Source of the DNA: an uncultured Winogradskyella sp. | GTDB lineage: Bacteria > Bacteroidota > Bacteroidia > Flavobacteriales > Flavobacteriaceae | Reading direction: 5' to 3' | Length of the DNA: 64,000 nt | Assembly: GCF_947496485.1 (NCBI RefSeq) | Contig: NZ_CANMCZ010000001.1 | Location: forward strand, 1,545,596-1,609,595 | Shown: one piece after another, positions 1 through 8,443 of the stretch | Numbering within the stretch: the first letter of the stretch is position 1 | Layout of the letters: each line of letters starts with the position of its first letter | Position numbers and translations under genes: made by a program | Notes under the pieces: model-generated | The model's input: the letters and a program-made list of their open reading frames with translations, nothing else | Databases searched by the model: none | What the model was told of the DNA's origin: nothing

Positions 1-3000
1 GAAATCGCCTCACTAGCTTCTTTTTGTCCTGCTAATGCATAGGCTGCGGCTAACCTCCATTTAGCATCATTAGAAATCTCATCAAACTCTCTAAGTCTAT
101 TCATACTTGCTAAATCTGGCGCACCAGCTAATGCTAATGTGTAAAGTCGATATGCTTGAGCAAAATCAGTATGATAAGACTGGTAACTTGGCCTCCAATT
201 ACGAGCTGCTTGTCTTTGGTAGGCAATCCAATTACTCTTAAATGTTAGAGGTAAAACGAATCCTTTCTTTTCAGCTTCAATCATAAAATGGCCAGCATAA
301 CTTGTACTCCAATCGTTTGCCGTATTCTCACCAATCCAATAACTCATACCTCCATTTGCTTGTTGAAAATTCCCTAAGCGTCTTATGCCATTTTCAATAT
401 TGTGTTGCACTTCTTTTTTCTTTTGAGGTGTTAAATCGAAAATATCGGTTAAATATAATTGTGGAAATACTCCAGATGTTGTTTGCTCTAAACAGCCATG
501 AGGATAACGAATTAAATAAGCCATTCGTTTCGTAAAATCCATAGGAGGTAAGGTTGAAAATTCTACTGTTGCTGAGTTACTTCCTGGCACTCCAAACGTT
601 GTAAAATCAACCGTTTGTTTTGCATTGGCTTGCAGTTCTTTGTCAATAACACGAGATGTAAAAGGATTCGGGTTTTCAACATCAATCTCTACTTTATAAG
701 TTGATTTTTCGCCATTTCCTGTGGCTACAACTTCAATGTTATTGATACCTTTTGCTTTGGTCACATCTAATTCAAAATAGACCATTTTTTCATCTGGTTT
801 GCTGAATTTAAGTGATTGTGTTTTGTTTCCTTTTACTGTAATTCCGTCGCTAAGTTTTAAAGTTAATTTTACGTCTTTCACTTTATCTTCCATCGCAAAG
901 ACGGTTACAGGAAGCGTTACTTTTTCACCTGGACTTAACTTGCGTGGTAAGGTGGCTAAAACCATTAAAGGCTTCTTAACTTTTACTGATTTTTCTGCAC
1001 TTCCGTAGGCTTCAGTATTACTGTTTCCTGCAACAACCATAGTTCTCACAGCACCAACATAATTTGGCATTTTTAGTTGATGTGTTTTTGTTTTTCCTGC
1101 ATCTAATAAAAATGGGCCTAAGTACGTCACCACTGGTTTAAAGCGATTCGCTTTTTTGTTTTTTCCACCTGCTGCGCTTCCATCTCCACCAATGGCAAAG
1201 ACTTGGTCGATACTACCAGAATAAGCTCCGATTACATCATCGAAAATATCCCAGGTTTTTACACCTAAAGCTTCTCTAGCATAGAAACTATTCCAGGCAT
1301 TTGGTGTTTTAAATCGTGTTAAATCTAAAAGTCCTTCTTCGACCACAGCAATAGTGTATGTCATGGCTTTTTTGTTTTTTTCAGACACTTTTATTTCATA
1401 GGATTGCTCTGGTTGAATTGCGTCTGGCATAATGATTTGTGGTTCTAACTTCGTCGTAGGATTTTCTACCATCATAGGAATGACTCCGAATAAACGAATA
1501 GGTAAATCATTTGAGGTTATCGCATGAGGTTGTAAAAGTGAAATATTAATAAACACATTTGGTGCCATCTCTTTGGTTACAGGAATATCAATGGTTGTTT
1601 CACCAGGTTTTGTTTTTACCCATTGGTGTTGCAATACTTCTGTTCCGTTTTCAATACTTACTAAAGCTCGGCCTTCACTTCCAGAAGGGAAGGTGAGTTT
1701 TGCTGTATCACCAACGTTATACTTGTCTTTATTAGTAGAGAAGACTAACATTTTAGCGGCTTCTTTATCACCACCTGCTGAGTTAGACCACCAATTTTTA
1801 TAAAAATAGGCTGTTCTTCCTGTGGCATGACCACTCACAGGATCAACCACTCTAATTAAATAACGGCCACGATCACTTTCTGGAATTTTGAGTTTGAAAC
1901 TTGCTTTTCCCTTTGCGTCCGTATCAATTGAATATTGTTGCACAGGTCTATGATAATTGCTCGACACATAACTCGAAAGGTTATCGTAAGAGGAATTCCA
2001 CCACCATCTCCATTCAATTTTATAGACTTTTACTTCTAATTTTTTTCGCTGAATTGGTTTGCCTTCAGCTGTAACTGTAGCAATATCGAAGGTTTGATTT
2101 TCATCTGTAAAAAATGAACCATAGTTGTTTCCTTTTGGGGATTGTAGACCTACAAAACTTTCATAAGGTGCATAAGGCTTCGTAAACGCATCGAGAGAAA
2201 AATCACCTCCCTTTTCAAATGCTCTTACTAAAAATTGAGCAGTTAACATGCCTGGTGCATTTTTGCCAATGTTCAGTTTTGTATCTACTTTTGCATTGCC
2301 TTCAGCATCTAAATAACCTTCAAAAACATTGGTTTCTTCTGTACTAAAGTTTTTAGTCGGATCATTAAACACATAATTCTTATAGCCTTCAAAACTTGTG
2401 TATGAGGTTGAGAATTTTGCTTTTATTTCAGCTTTTAAATTCTTTGCTGGTGCACCATGCAACCATGCCACGTTTAGGTCTCCTTTAAGAGGTTTGTTGT
2501 TGGTTAAAACGTCGTCTTCAAAATCTATTTTAATTTTTAATCGGTTTGGTTTTACCGTTTCAATTTTAAGGCCTTTTGTAAAGTTGGCTCCACCAACAGA
2601 AACTTTAGCGTTGTAATTTCCTGTTTTGTAATCTGATGATGTCGGGACTTTAAAATCATAGAAATTATTGATATTATCTACAGAGACTTTTCTGTAAACC
2701 AATTTACCAACAGGATCTGTGATTTCTAGTTTAACAGGATGTCTTTTCGGTAATTTATTAGCCTTATCATTTAGAACAAAAGTTAAGAATAAACTATCTC
2801 CAGGTCTCCAAACTCCACGCTCACCATAGATGTATCCTTTTAATCCACGTTGAAGTCGGTTTCCAGACACATCAAACTTACTCAGTGAAAGGGAATTACC
2901 ATCGTGAAGCTTTACATAGCTTACACTCTTCCCTTTTGAAACAATAGCAAAAGCTGCACGTTTTTTGGCATCAATTTCTATAATACCTTCACTATTAGTA

Positions 3001-4724
3001 TTGCCTTTAGCGATTTCCTGTTGTTGATAATTGTATAGTGTAACGTTAGCGCTAGATTCTGGATCTGTGGATAGAATATTGGTTACCGCAAAGAAATAAT
3101 TAAAATCATTGCCTTGCTTTACAATAACACCCAAATCTGAACCTATTAGATTTAGCGATACAGAACGATTACCATAATTAAAATACGAATCTGTACAAGG
3201 ATTATCTCTGTCTCTATATCTGTAATTGGTGTTTCTATAACTGTAACTTAGATTATCCCAATAGCGCTCTTCCCTTAATTCTTCCTCTTCTTCCGTTAGT
3301 TCTTCAGATGCATAGAAATCTTCTTCGTAATACTCATCGTAGTAATCGTCTTCTTCAACTTCAGTAGTTTCAGATTTTGAAGAACAATCGTATAGCGAGT
3401 AGTCTTTTTTAAATCCGACTTCTACTCTATAAATAGCTCCAGGATCTGCTTGTAAATATTTAGATAAATCGATGCTGTAAGCTTTCCACTCACCCGTGTT
3501 TAAACTTTCATCTCCTATTAAGGTAATGGTTTCTTTTGCAATACGACGTCCTACTTGTTTTATGGAGTGTTCGTAGTTGCTATCCATATTGTTTTCTTGC
3601 AGAAATTGAAGCACATTATCTTCAAATATTTTAATGATTCTAACATCGACCTTACTTAGATTAACAGCTTCGAAATTGAATTTTAAATCTTTTGAATTAG
3701 GTAAAATAGAACCGTTGCTAATCAATCGAACTTGTGGTTTTAATTCCTCAAAAGTTAAGGTTTGAGAAAAGGCAGTTTTTAGTTTAAATCCATCTGTATT
3801 TTGTATACCTGTAAAGACATTTACTTTTATAGCACCAACCAATTTGTTGTCTGGATAGACTTTTAAAACATTTCCGTCTACAATATATTTTGGGTTTTTT
3901 ACATTTTGAATAGTGACTAATCCTCCAAAGTTTTGTTGCTTTTTTAGTGGGTCTGAAAAGTTAATAGATAAGAATTGCTCAGGACTTTGAATTACTTTTG
4001 TCTCTACAATACTAAAGTTGTTTTTTCCAGGAATATTGATAAAGTTCTCTCCTTTATTTTCAGCTTTAATTGCTTTACCATCCCAAGTGATATCAATTTT
4101 ACTATCCTCTGTTTGACGCTTAATACTATCAATTCTGAATTCAAAATACTTAGAAGGTTCTGACATTTCTAACCAAACCAAGCTGAGGTCTTTTTTATTT
4201 TGCTTTGCTGAAACTAATTTTTTAGCATCTTCTAAGTTAATAACATCCGAAGAGCGCAATTGACCTAATACATATTGCCATTCTTTGCTGTAGGATTGCA
4301 GATTGTTTGTCATGATGCTAAAACTAGGAGTGATAGTTTTGAATTGAAAGGTGTAATCTTCGAACTCTGTTGGCATTGTTTCATAGATTTCACCAAGTTT
4401 AACAGTAACTGCATACTCGGTTGCTGGTTCTAGAGGTTCGTCAGGAGTAAAAAGTAGTGTATGTTTGTTAAGTGCTTTTAAGGTACCTTGAATATGAGGT
4501 TGTGTTTTAATTATGTCTACATCTATATCTTGTTCTGCTTCCCATCCTTCTACTTCATTAGCCAAATTAATTTTAATTGGTTCTAAAACAGATACAACTC
4601 CAGAAGTGGTATAACTGATGTAATCTCTATACTTAAAAATATTATCGGTTTCTACAGGCTTCTTTTTACACGAAATAGCGATTGTGATTAGAGCTAGGAA
4701 GGCAAGGTGCTTTTTGATTTGCAT
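1..4724 (-). CDS. alpha-2-macroglobulin family lipoprotein (3' end beyond window)
   Basis: At least 1,574 residues are read from the ATG at 4724; the frame stays open to the left edge, so the C-terminus is missing. It begins MQIKKHLAFLALITIAISC, a lipoprotein signal with lipid-attachment Cys19. Repeated beta-rich macroglobulin-like domains follow, then a GCLEQ thioester motif at Cys1411 (bases 492-494). Bacterial alpha-2-macroglobulins are periplasmic protease traps; the intact Cys-Leu-Glu-Gln predicts an active thioester. Oddity: an extremely acidic, Tyr-rich stretch at about residues 450-485. These genes often sit beside a PBP1C gene, but that side lies outside the window. Confidence 0.93.
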   Translation of the reverse strand, partial: MQIKKHLAFLALITIAISCKKKPVETDNIFKYRDYISYTTSGVVSVLEPIKINLANEVEGWEAEQDIDVDIIKTQPHIQGTLKALNKHTLLFTPDEPLEPATEYAVTVKLGEIYETMPTEFEDYTFQFKTITPSFSIMTNNLQSYSKEWQYVLGQLRSSDVINLEDAKKLVSAKQNKKDLSLVWLEMSEPSKYFEFRIDSIKRQTEDSKIDITWDGKAIKAENKGENFINIPGKNNFSIVETKVIQSPEQFLSINFSDPLKKQQNFGGLVTIQNVKNPKYIVDGNVLKVYPDNKLVGAIKVNVFTGIQNTDGFKLKTAFSQTLTFEELKPQVRLISNGSILPNSKDLKFNFEAVNLSKVDVRIIKIFEDNVLQFLQENNMDSNYEHSIKQVGRRIAKETITLIGDESLNTGEWKAYSIDLSKYLQADPGAIYRVEVGFKKDYSLYDCSSKSETTEVEEDDYYDEYYEEDFYASEELTEEEEELREERYWDNLSYSYRNTNYRYRDRDNPCTDSYFNYGNRSVSLNLIGSDLGVIVKQGNDFNYFFAVTNILSTDPESSANVTLYNYQQQEIAKGNTNSEGIIEIDAKKRAAFAIVSKGKSVSYVKLHDGNSLSLSKFDVSGNRLQRGLKGYIYGERGVWRPGDSLFLTFVLNDKANKLPKRHPVKLEITDPVGKLVYRKVSVDNINNFYDFKVPTSSDYKTGNYNAKVSVGGANFTKGLKIETVKPNRLKIKIDFEDDVLTNNKPLKGDLNVAWLHGAPAKNLKAEIKAKFSTSYTSFEGYKNYVFNDPTKNFSTEETNVFEGYLDAEGNAKVDTKLNIGKNAPGMLTAQFLVRAFEKGGDFSLDAFTKPYAPYESFVGLQSPKGNNYGSFFTDENQTFDIATVTAEGKPIQRKKLEVKVYKIEWRWWWNSSYDNLSSYVSSNYHRPVQQYSIDTDAKGKASFKLKIPESDRGRYLIRVVDPVSGHATGRTAYFYKNWWSNSAGGDKEAAKMLVFSTNKDKYNVGDTAKLTFPSGSEGRALVSIENGTEVLQHQWVKTKPGETTIDIPVTKEMAPNVFINISLLQPHAITSNDLPIRLFGVIPMMVENPTTKLEPQIIMPDAIQPEQSYEIKVSEKNKKAMTYTIAVVEEGLLDLTRFKTPNAWNSFYAREALGVKTWDIFDDVIGAYSGSIDQVFAIGGDGSAAGGKNKKANRFKPVVTYLGPFLLDAGKTKTHQLKMPNYVGAVRTMVVAGNSNTEAYGSAEKSVKVKKPLMVLATLPRKLSPGEKVTLPVTVFAMEDKVKDVKLTLKLSDGITVKGNKTQSLKFSKPDEKMVYFELDVTKAKGINNIEVVATGNGEKSTYKVEIDVENPNPFTSRVIDKELQANAKQTVDFTTFGVPGSNSATVEFSTLPPMDFTKRMAYLIRYPHGCLEQTTSGVFPQLYLTDIFDLTPQKKKEVQHNIENGIRRLGNFQQANGGMSYWIGENTANDWSTSYAGHFMIEAEKKGFVLPLTFKSNWIAYQRQAARNWRPSYQSYHTDFAQAYRLYTLALAGAPDLASMNRLREFDEISNDAKWRLAAAYALAGQKEASEAI

Positions 4725-4932
4725 AATTGTTGATGGATTTAGTGTAAAACTTTGATTTAAAAAGAAGGGTAGGTGCATTCTTGTTAAATAAGTACTCTAA
4801 TTTTTATAGGTTTAGACTTTTGTCTGTTGTTAAATTGTTCTTAAAGTTAAGAAATGTCCTTTGGGGTGGTTTTTAATTATTGAATTTCTATCTAGAAGAT
4901 TTGAACTAATACTTCTTAAAAATTCTCACCAC

Positions 4933-4952
4933 AAAATTACCAGAGTAATTTT
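4933..4952 (-). terminator. small stem-loop downstream of the DUF6090 array
   Basis: AAAATTAC and GTAATTTT form a perfect 8-bp inverted repeat with a 4-nt loop, 60 bases after the stop of the last DUF6090 gene. The stem is AT-rich and the following T-run is short, so termination is only a guess. It also lies in the 288-base spacer that must carry the promoter of the macroglobulin gene. Confidence 0.3.
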
Positions 4953-5012
4953 ATTGAAATTGAAAAAAGGTTTTGTATTCACTAATAAGGTCATAGTCTA
5001 TTTTCTAAAAGC

Positions 5013-5780
5013 TTAATTATGTTGGTCTAATTTTGTTTTAGACTCCAAAAGCTTTATCGTTTTCTTTAGCTTGTCTTCAGTACTTTCAAGATAAATTAAT
5101 CTCGTTTCTATTAACTTTCTAAGTTGAATGAGTGTATTTTTAAATTCGATATTTTGTGATAGTGAGTCAAAATCTAAGGGTTCAAAAAGGTCTGTAGCAA
5201 TTACATCAAACTCATTAAATTTAATATTTAAACTATTAGGTGCTTGAACAAAAAGCTTATTGATAAAATTGTTTTGAATATAGTCAATACTATAGTTCAT
5301 AACCCCTTGTCTATCTATAATATCAGGTAAATCATTTTCATAGAGATTAAGAACAGATTTTAGAATGCTTTCGTCTGATATAAGTGATGCTTTGCCATTT
5401 TGCATTATATTATAACCTGAACTCGCATTGTTGAAGTCGCTCTTTCGTAAAGTTTGAGACAAAAAAACAGGAACCATTAAATTGTAATTTTTTTTGTCTA
5501 ATCTAAAAATAAGACTATCAATACCACTCTTGTTAATATTTAGACGTTTATTTTGTTCTACAACGTTGTCTTTGTTAATACTTATGTCTTTTTGGAGTTG
5601 CTTTAGAAGTTGAACCTCTTGTTTTGAGCTTTTACGTTGCTCATTCCAATTATTAATCTGTAGTGCAATGAGAATACCAATGACCACTAGGATAATTTCA
5701 CCAAGGGCATATTTGAAGTATTTGCCTGTTTTGTTTTCACTCATAAGGTTGTAGCGTATTTTTCGGAAGAATTTAATCAT
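5013..5780 (-). CDS. DUF6090 family membrane protein, array member 3
   Basis: 255 residues. The first ~48 residues match the two upstream paralogues: a basic start (MIKFFRKIR), a SENKTGKYFKYA stretch, then one membrane helix (GEIILVVIGILIALQINNW). The rest is helical, charged and unlike its neighbours, probably a periplasmic coiled region. DUF6090 is a Bacteroidota family of unknown function; the architecture suggests a single-pass, N-in membrane protein. It starts 7 bases after the stop of the gene upstream, so it is the last gene of a tight operon. Confidence 0.85.
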   Translation of the reverse strand: MIKFFRKIRYNLMSENKTGKYFKYALGEIILVVIGILIALQINNWNEQRKSSKQEVQLLKQLQKDISINKDNVVEQNKRLNINKSGIDSLIFRLDKKNYNLMVPVFLSQTLRKSDFNNASSGYNIMQNGKASLISDESILKSVLNLYENDLPDIIDRQGVMNYSIDYIQNNFINKLFVQAPNSLNIKFNEFDVIATDLFEPLDFDSLSQNIEFKNTLIQLRKLIETRLIYLESTEDKLKKTIKLLESKTKLDQHN

Positions 5781-5787
5781 ATGACTA

Positions 5788-6537
5788 TTAATCTAAAAAT
5801 GGTTTTAGTTGTGGTAAAATAGCTCTAATATTCTCGAGGTTGGTTTCTAACTCCTCTTTAGCATATACGTATAATACATTGTAAGCTGCAAATAACACAG
5901 CCACTCTTGGTGCAAAATCTGCTCCGTTAACATTGGTCCAGCTAGTTTTGTATATATAACTATTGTTATAATTACTGTCATAAAAACGACCTATGATGTT
6001 GTACCGTTTTACAAAATCGTCTAGATGAATTCGATATTGATTTAAGACCTCATCGTTGAGAGTTTCATAGGATTCTATAGTAGTGTAATAATCAGATAAA
6101 GACAGTTTTATATCATTAGGTAAAATATCAAACGCTCCTGTGCTCTTTAGATTTGTGAAGGTATTTTTATTGTACTGAGGCGAACTATACCATCTCAGAG
6201 GAAACTCATTTTGCATCATCACAATTAAAGTGTCGAGATTAGTTTCTGTGGCATAAGAACGCTGTATTAAACTTTTGATGGTACTATCTCGCAAATGTAC
6301 CAATGGTAAGCTTTGATATACGATAACACTATCTGAAACCATATCATTGTATACTGATTTAAGCGCAGACTTTAGTTGAATGTTTGTTTTTCGTTTTTCA
6401 TTCCAATTATTAATCTGTAAGGCTATGAGAATGCCTATTACTACAAGGATAATTTCGCCAATGGCATATTTAAAGTATTTGCCTGTTTTATTTTCACTCA
6501 TAAGTTTATAGCGTATATGTCTAAAGAGTTTAATCAT
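5788..6537 (-). CDS. DUF6090 family membrane protein, array member 2
   Basis: 249 residues. The N-terminal module is nearly identical to that of the 5013-5780 paralogue (SENKTGKYFKYAIGEIILVV, then IGILIALQINNWNEKRK). The remaining ~200 residues form a different, Tyr- and Asn-rich helical domain. The start overlaps the end of the upstream paralogue by 8 bases, implying translational coupling. Function is unknown; only the anchor and the topology can be inferred. Confidence 0.85.
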   Translation of the reverse strand: MIKLFRHIRYKLMSENKTGKYFKYAIGEIILVVIGILIALQINNWNEKRKTNIQLKSALKSVYNDMVSDSVIVYQSLPLVHLRDSTIKSLIQRSYATETNLDTLIVMMQNEFPLRWYSSPQYNKNTFTNLKSTGAFDILPNDIKLSLSDYYTTIESYETLNDEVLNQYRIHLDDFVKRYNIIGRFYDSNYNNSYIYKTSWTNVNGADFAPRVAVLFAAYNVLYVYAKEELETNLENIRAILPQLKPFLD

Positions 6538-7582
6538 TGTTGCTAGTTATTTTTTTATAGATAGTACCATTATTAGATTCTATTAAGGTATCACCATGAT
6601 TAATTTTATAAGTAAAATAAGAACCTTTGTTTACTGTAAAAAACTGTGTTTTAGAAAAAGGAATAACTTCGAATTTTGTGGTATCTAAAGGACTTGTCAT
6701 AAACAAGCGTTTCTCTTTTTCAATAATGGTGACTTGCTCTGTTGGTTTTTTATTTCCCCAGATAAAACCATTTTTTATATAAAACTCTAGTTTATATGTA
6801 CCAGTGTAGAATTTAGGATTAGAAATTTGCCAAACCATATTTTTAGAATCCATTTCTAGTTCCAAAAGCTTAGCAATTTGCATGTAAATGGTTATAGCTG
6901 CTTTTCGATATTTGAGCACGTGATCTTCTAAGTTATGTATTACGATATCATGCCTGTAAGCAACTCTATTCTTGTAATCATTACTTGTAAGATAATATTC
7001 TAATATTGGGCCGTTACCATTTTCTGAATAATCAGAAAACCAAGAATAATTTTCGGACTCATACTTAACATAATCTTGAAATTCATTACTAAAAGTTTTA
7101 TTCCATTCATCAACTTCTTTTTTTAGGATTTTATTGAGGTGACTTAAATCTTTAATAATAGTTTTATAACGTAAAGGCACATCTTGCATATTAGCCATCA
7201 AGACATTGAATGCTTCTTCCAGTAATTCAACTTTTCTAGAGTCATTCAGCATATATTTAAATTCTGGGAATTCAGGACTCAGGTAGGTTTCTTTAGTGAC
7301 TTGTTTAAACATTATGGCATTAAACACACTATCTTTTTCATGAAAATAAGGTAGCTTTTCTGTAGAAATCTCAATATTTTTTTCAATTTCGTTTAGGACA
7401 TCTAATAATAAAGTAGTTGTTTTTTGTTCTTTATTACGAGAATCATTCCAATTGTTGATTTGCAACGCTATTAGAATTCCTATAACCACAAGGATGATTT
7501 CGCCTATGGCATAGATGATGTATTTCGAAAATTTATTTTCGGATAATAAACTTTGACGGATTTTTCTAAAGAACTTAATCAT
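6530..7582 (-). CDS. DUF6090 family membrane protein, array member 1
   Basis: 350 residues, the longest and first intact member. The module MIKFFRKIRQSLLSENKFSK plus a membrane helix (GEIILVVIGILIALQINNW) is followed by a long helical region. A C-terminal ~90-residue beta-rich section beginning at YTGTYKLEFYIKNG is absent from the other two and recalls DUF3471-type beta domains (a guess). The ATG overlaps the TGA of a 43-codon relic ORF as ATGA, so it may be translationally coupled to that relic. Confidence 0.85.
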   Translation of the reverse strand: MIKFFRKIRQSLLSENKFSKYIIYAIGEIILVVIGILIALQINNWNDSRNKEQKTTTLLLDVLNEIEKNIEISTEKLPYFHEKDSVFNAIMFKQVTKETYLSPEFPEFKYMLNDSRKVELLEEAFNVLMANMQDVPLRYKTIIKDLSHLNKILKKEVDEWNKTFSNEFQDYVKYESENYSWFSDYSENGNGPILEYYLTSNDYKNRVAYRHDIVIHNLEDHVLKYRKAAITIYMQIAKLLELEMDSKNMVWQISNPKFYTGTYKLEFYIKNGFIWGNKKPTEQVTIIEKEKRLFMTSPLDTTKFEVIPFSKTQFFTVNKGSYFTYKINHGDTLIESNNGTIYKKITSNND

Positions 7583-7710
7583 AAATTAATAATTAGGTTT
7601 TTAGTAAGTCCGCAAGCGGCTATCTTCACCAAAGGTCTACAAGACCTTTGATTTTGATAAATCAAAATTGTGTTACGATAATGGCGGATTCGCCTAAAAA
7701 ATTTAATCAT
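7579..7710 (-). pseudogene. DUF6090 start relic (43 codons), possible leader peptide
   Basis: The ATG at 7710 opens MIKFFRRIRH, the DUF6090 start, then runs into unrelated palindromic sequence and ends at a TGA overlapping the ATG of the next gene (ATGA). The membrane anchor is missing. I read it as the 5' scar of another paralogue whose body was lost or replaced. Because the frame is open and coupled to the next gene, it could still be translated as a leader. Confidence 0.65.
7610..7668. repeat. cluster of three short palindromes
   Basis: Three perfect inverted repeats lie within 59 bases: CCGC-AA-GCGG (7610-7619), AAAGGTCT-ACA-AGACCTTT (7631-7649) and ATTTTGAT-AA-ATCAAAAT (7651-7668). They lie inside the relic ORF, exactly where DUF6090 similarity stops. 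This suggests a small palindromic insertion or an RNA-structured leader. Confidence 0.7.
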
Positions 7711-7797
7711 TTACTTTCTTTAGGTTGAAAGTAAATTAGGTTGATGGTTGTAGTTGAGGTTGGTTAATTATATATGTATAAGATAGTGATATGTTAC
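7711..7797 (-). repeat. duplicated DUF6090 leader, copy A
   Basis: The 87 bases before the relic start at 7710 closely match 8353-8440, with long identical blocks next to the ATG. On the coding strand both copies carry CAACCT-type blocks at matching positions and GTAACAT at the far end. As 5' flanking DNA of the array this probably contains its promoter or regulatory site; no textbook TAnnTTTG is obvious. Confidence 0.8.
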
Positions 7798-7861
7798 AGT
7801 AAAAAGCCTTTTGTGGTTTCTCTTAATTACTAGATGGTGCAAGTACACGGTTTAGAATGAA

Positions 7862-8197
7862 TCAATAAAGAATATTATCTAAAGTCCAATCTAGGCGCTT
7901 TTCTAGCATACTAAAATTGCAGTCTGTAAAGAAAATTTTGTACATCTCTCTTCTAAATGCTGCAAGTTCCATATCGCTATAGTCATGATTTTGAATAACT
8001 CTTTCAACTTTTTCTAGTCTCTCATCTTCAGAATGTTTATGAAATTTAGCGTACATTTTTCCGAAGGTCTTTTTTGGTACTTTACTGAGTATCATTTCCA
8101 GTTCTTCCTCTGTTTCCTTTTTATCAGCATTGGCACAGAGCAGTAAAATGTAAACTTGCAGTTCAGATTTGGTCCAGTTTGGCTTTTGGTTTTTCAT
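7862..8197 (-). CDS. TerB-like helical protein
   Basis: 111 residues, soluble and all-helical. The opening WTKSELQVYILLLCANADKK and the mid-part ILSKVPKKTFGKMYAKF fit the short flavobacterial TerB-like type (tellurite-resistance TerB fold, usually of unknown role), but acidic metal-binding motifs are weak. It lies between two copies of the DUF6090 leader, after one relic start and before the other, so it has been caught in or flanked by a duplication. A second, more typical TerB-like gene is at 48905. Confidence 0.65.
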   Translation of the reverse strand: MKNQKPNWTKSELQVYILLLCANADKKETEEELEMILSKVPKKTFGKMYAKFHKHSEDERLEKVERVIQNHDYSDMELAAFRREMYKIFFTDCNFSMLEKRLDWTLDNILY

Positions 8198-8211
8198 AAT
8201 ATAATCGGTTA

Positions 8212-8352
8212 TTACTTTGACTTATTAAGTTCAAATGATGTTATGGTATCAATGTGCAAAAGCGAAAGTTCGCATATGTCATGGATAATACATTCCGAAA
8301 ATTTATTCTTGGATAGAAGTTGTTTGCGGAATCGCTTATAAATTTTAATCAT
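8212..8352 (-). pseudogene. second DUF6090 start relic (46 codons)
   Basis: The ATG at 8352 opens MIKIYKRFRKQLLSKNKFSE, aligning with MIKFFRKIRQSLLSENKFSK of the intact gene at 7582. Base-level similarity continues to about codon 28 (ATGnCATAnGCGAA) and then fades, with a stop at 8212. The anchor is destroyed, so this is a decayed paralogue or the leftover of a duplication. It ends 14 bases before the TerB-like start. Confidence 0.7.
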
Positions 8353-8440
8353 TTACTTTCTTTAGGTTGAAAACAAATTAGGTTGATGGTAGTCGTTGAG
8401 GCTGGGTAACTATATGTGTTTAAAGATATTAAAATGTTAC
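8353..8440 (-). repeat. duplicated DUF6090 leader, copy B
   Basis: 88 bases matching 7711-7797, including the ATG-proximal block TTACTTTCTTTAGGTTGAAA (plus strand). It begins directly before the relic start at 8352 and ends 3 bases from the stop codon of the isoaspartyl peptidase gene. Confidence 0.8.
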
Positions 8441-8443
8441 ATC

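Noticed and set aside
302..4163. Several short plus-strand frames inside the macroglobulin gene
   Set aside because: They lie antisense to a clearly coding, full-length frame and mostly begin with TTG or GTG.
7600..7680. CRISPR-like or transposon ends in the palindrome cluster
   Set aside because: The three palindromes differ from one another and there is no regular repeat/spacer pattern or transposase.
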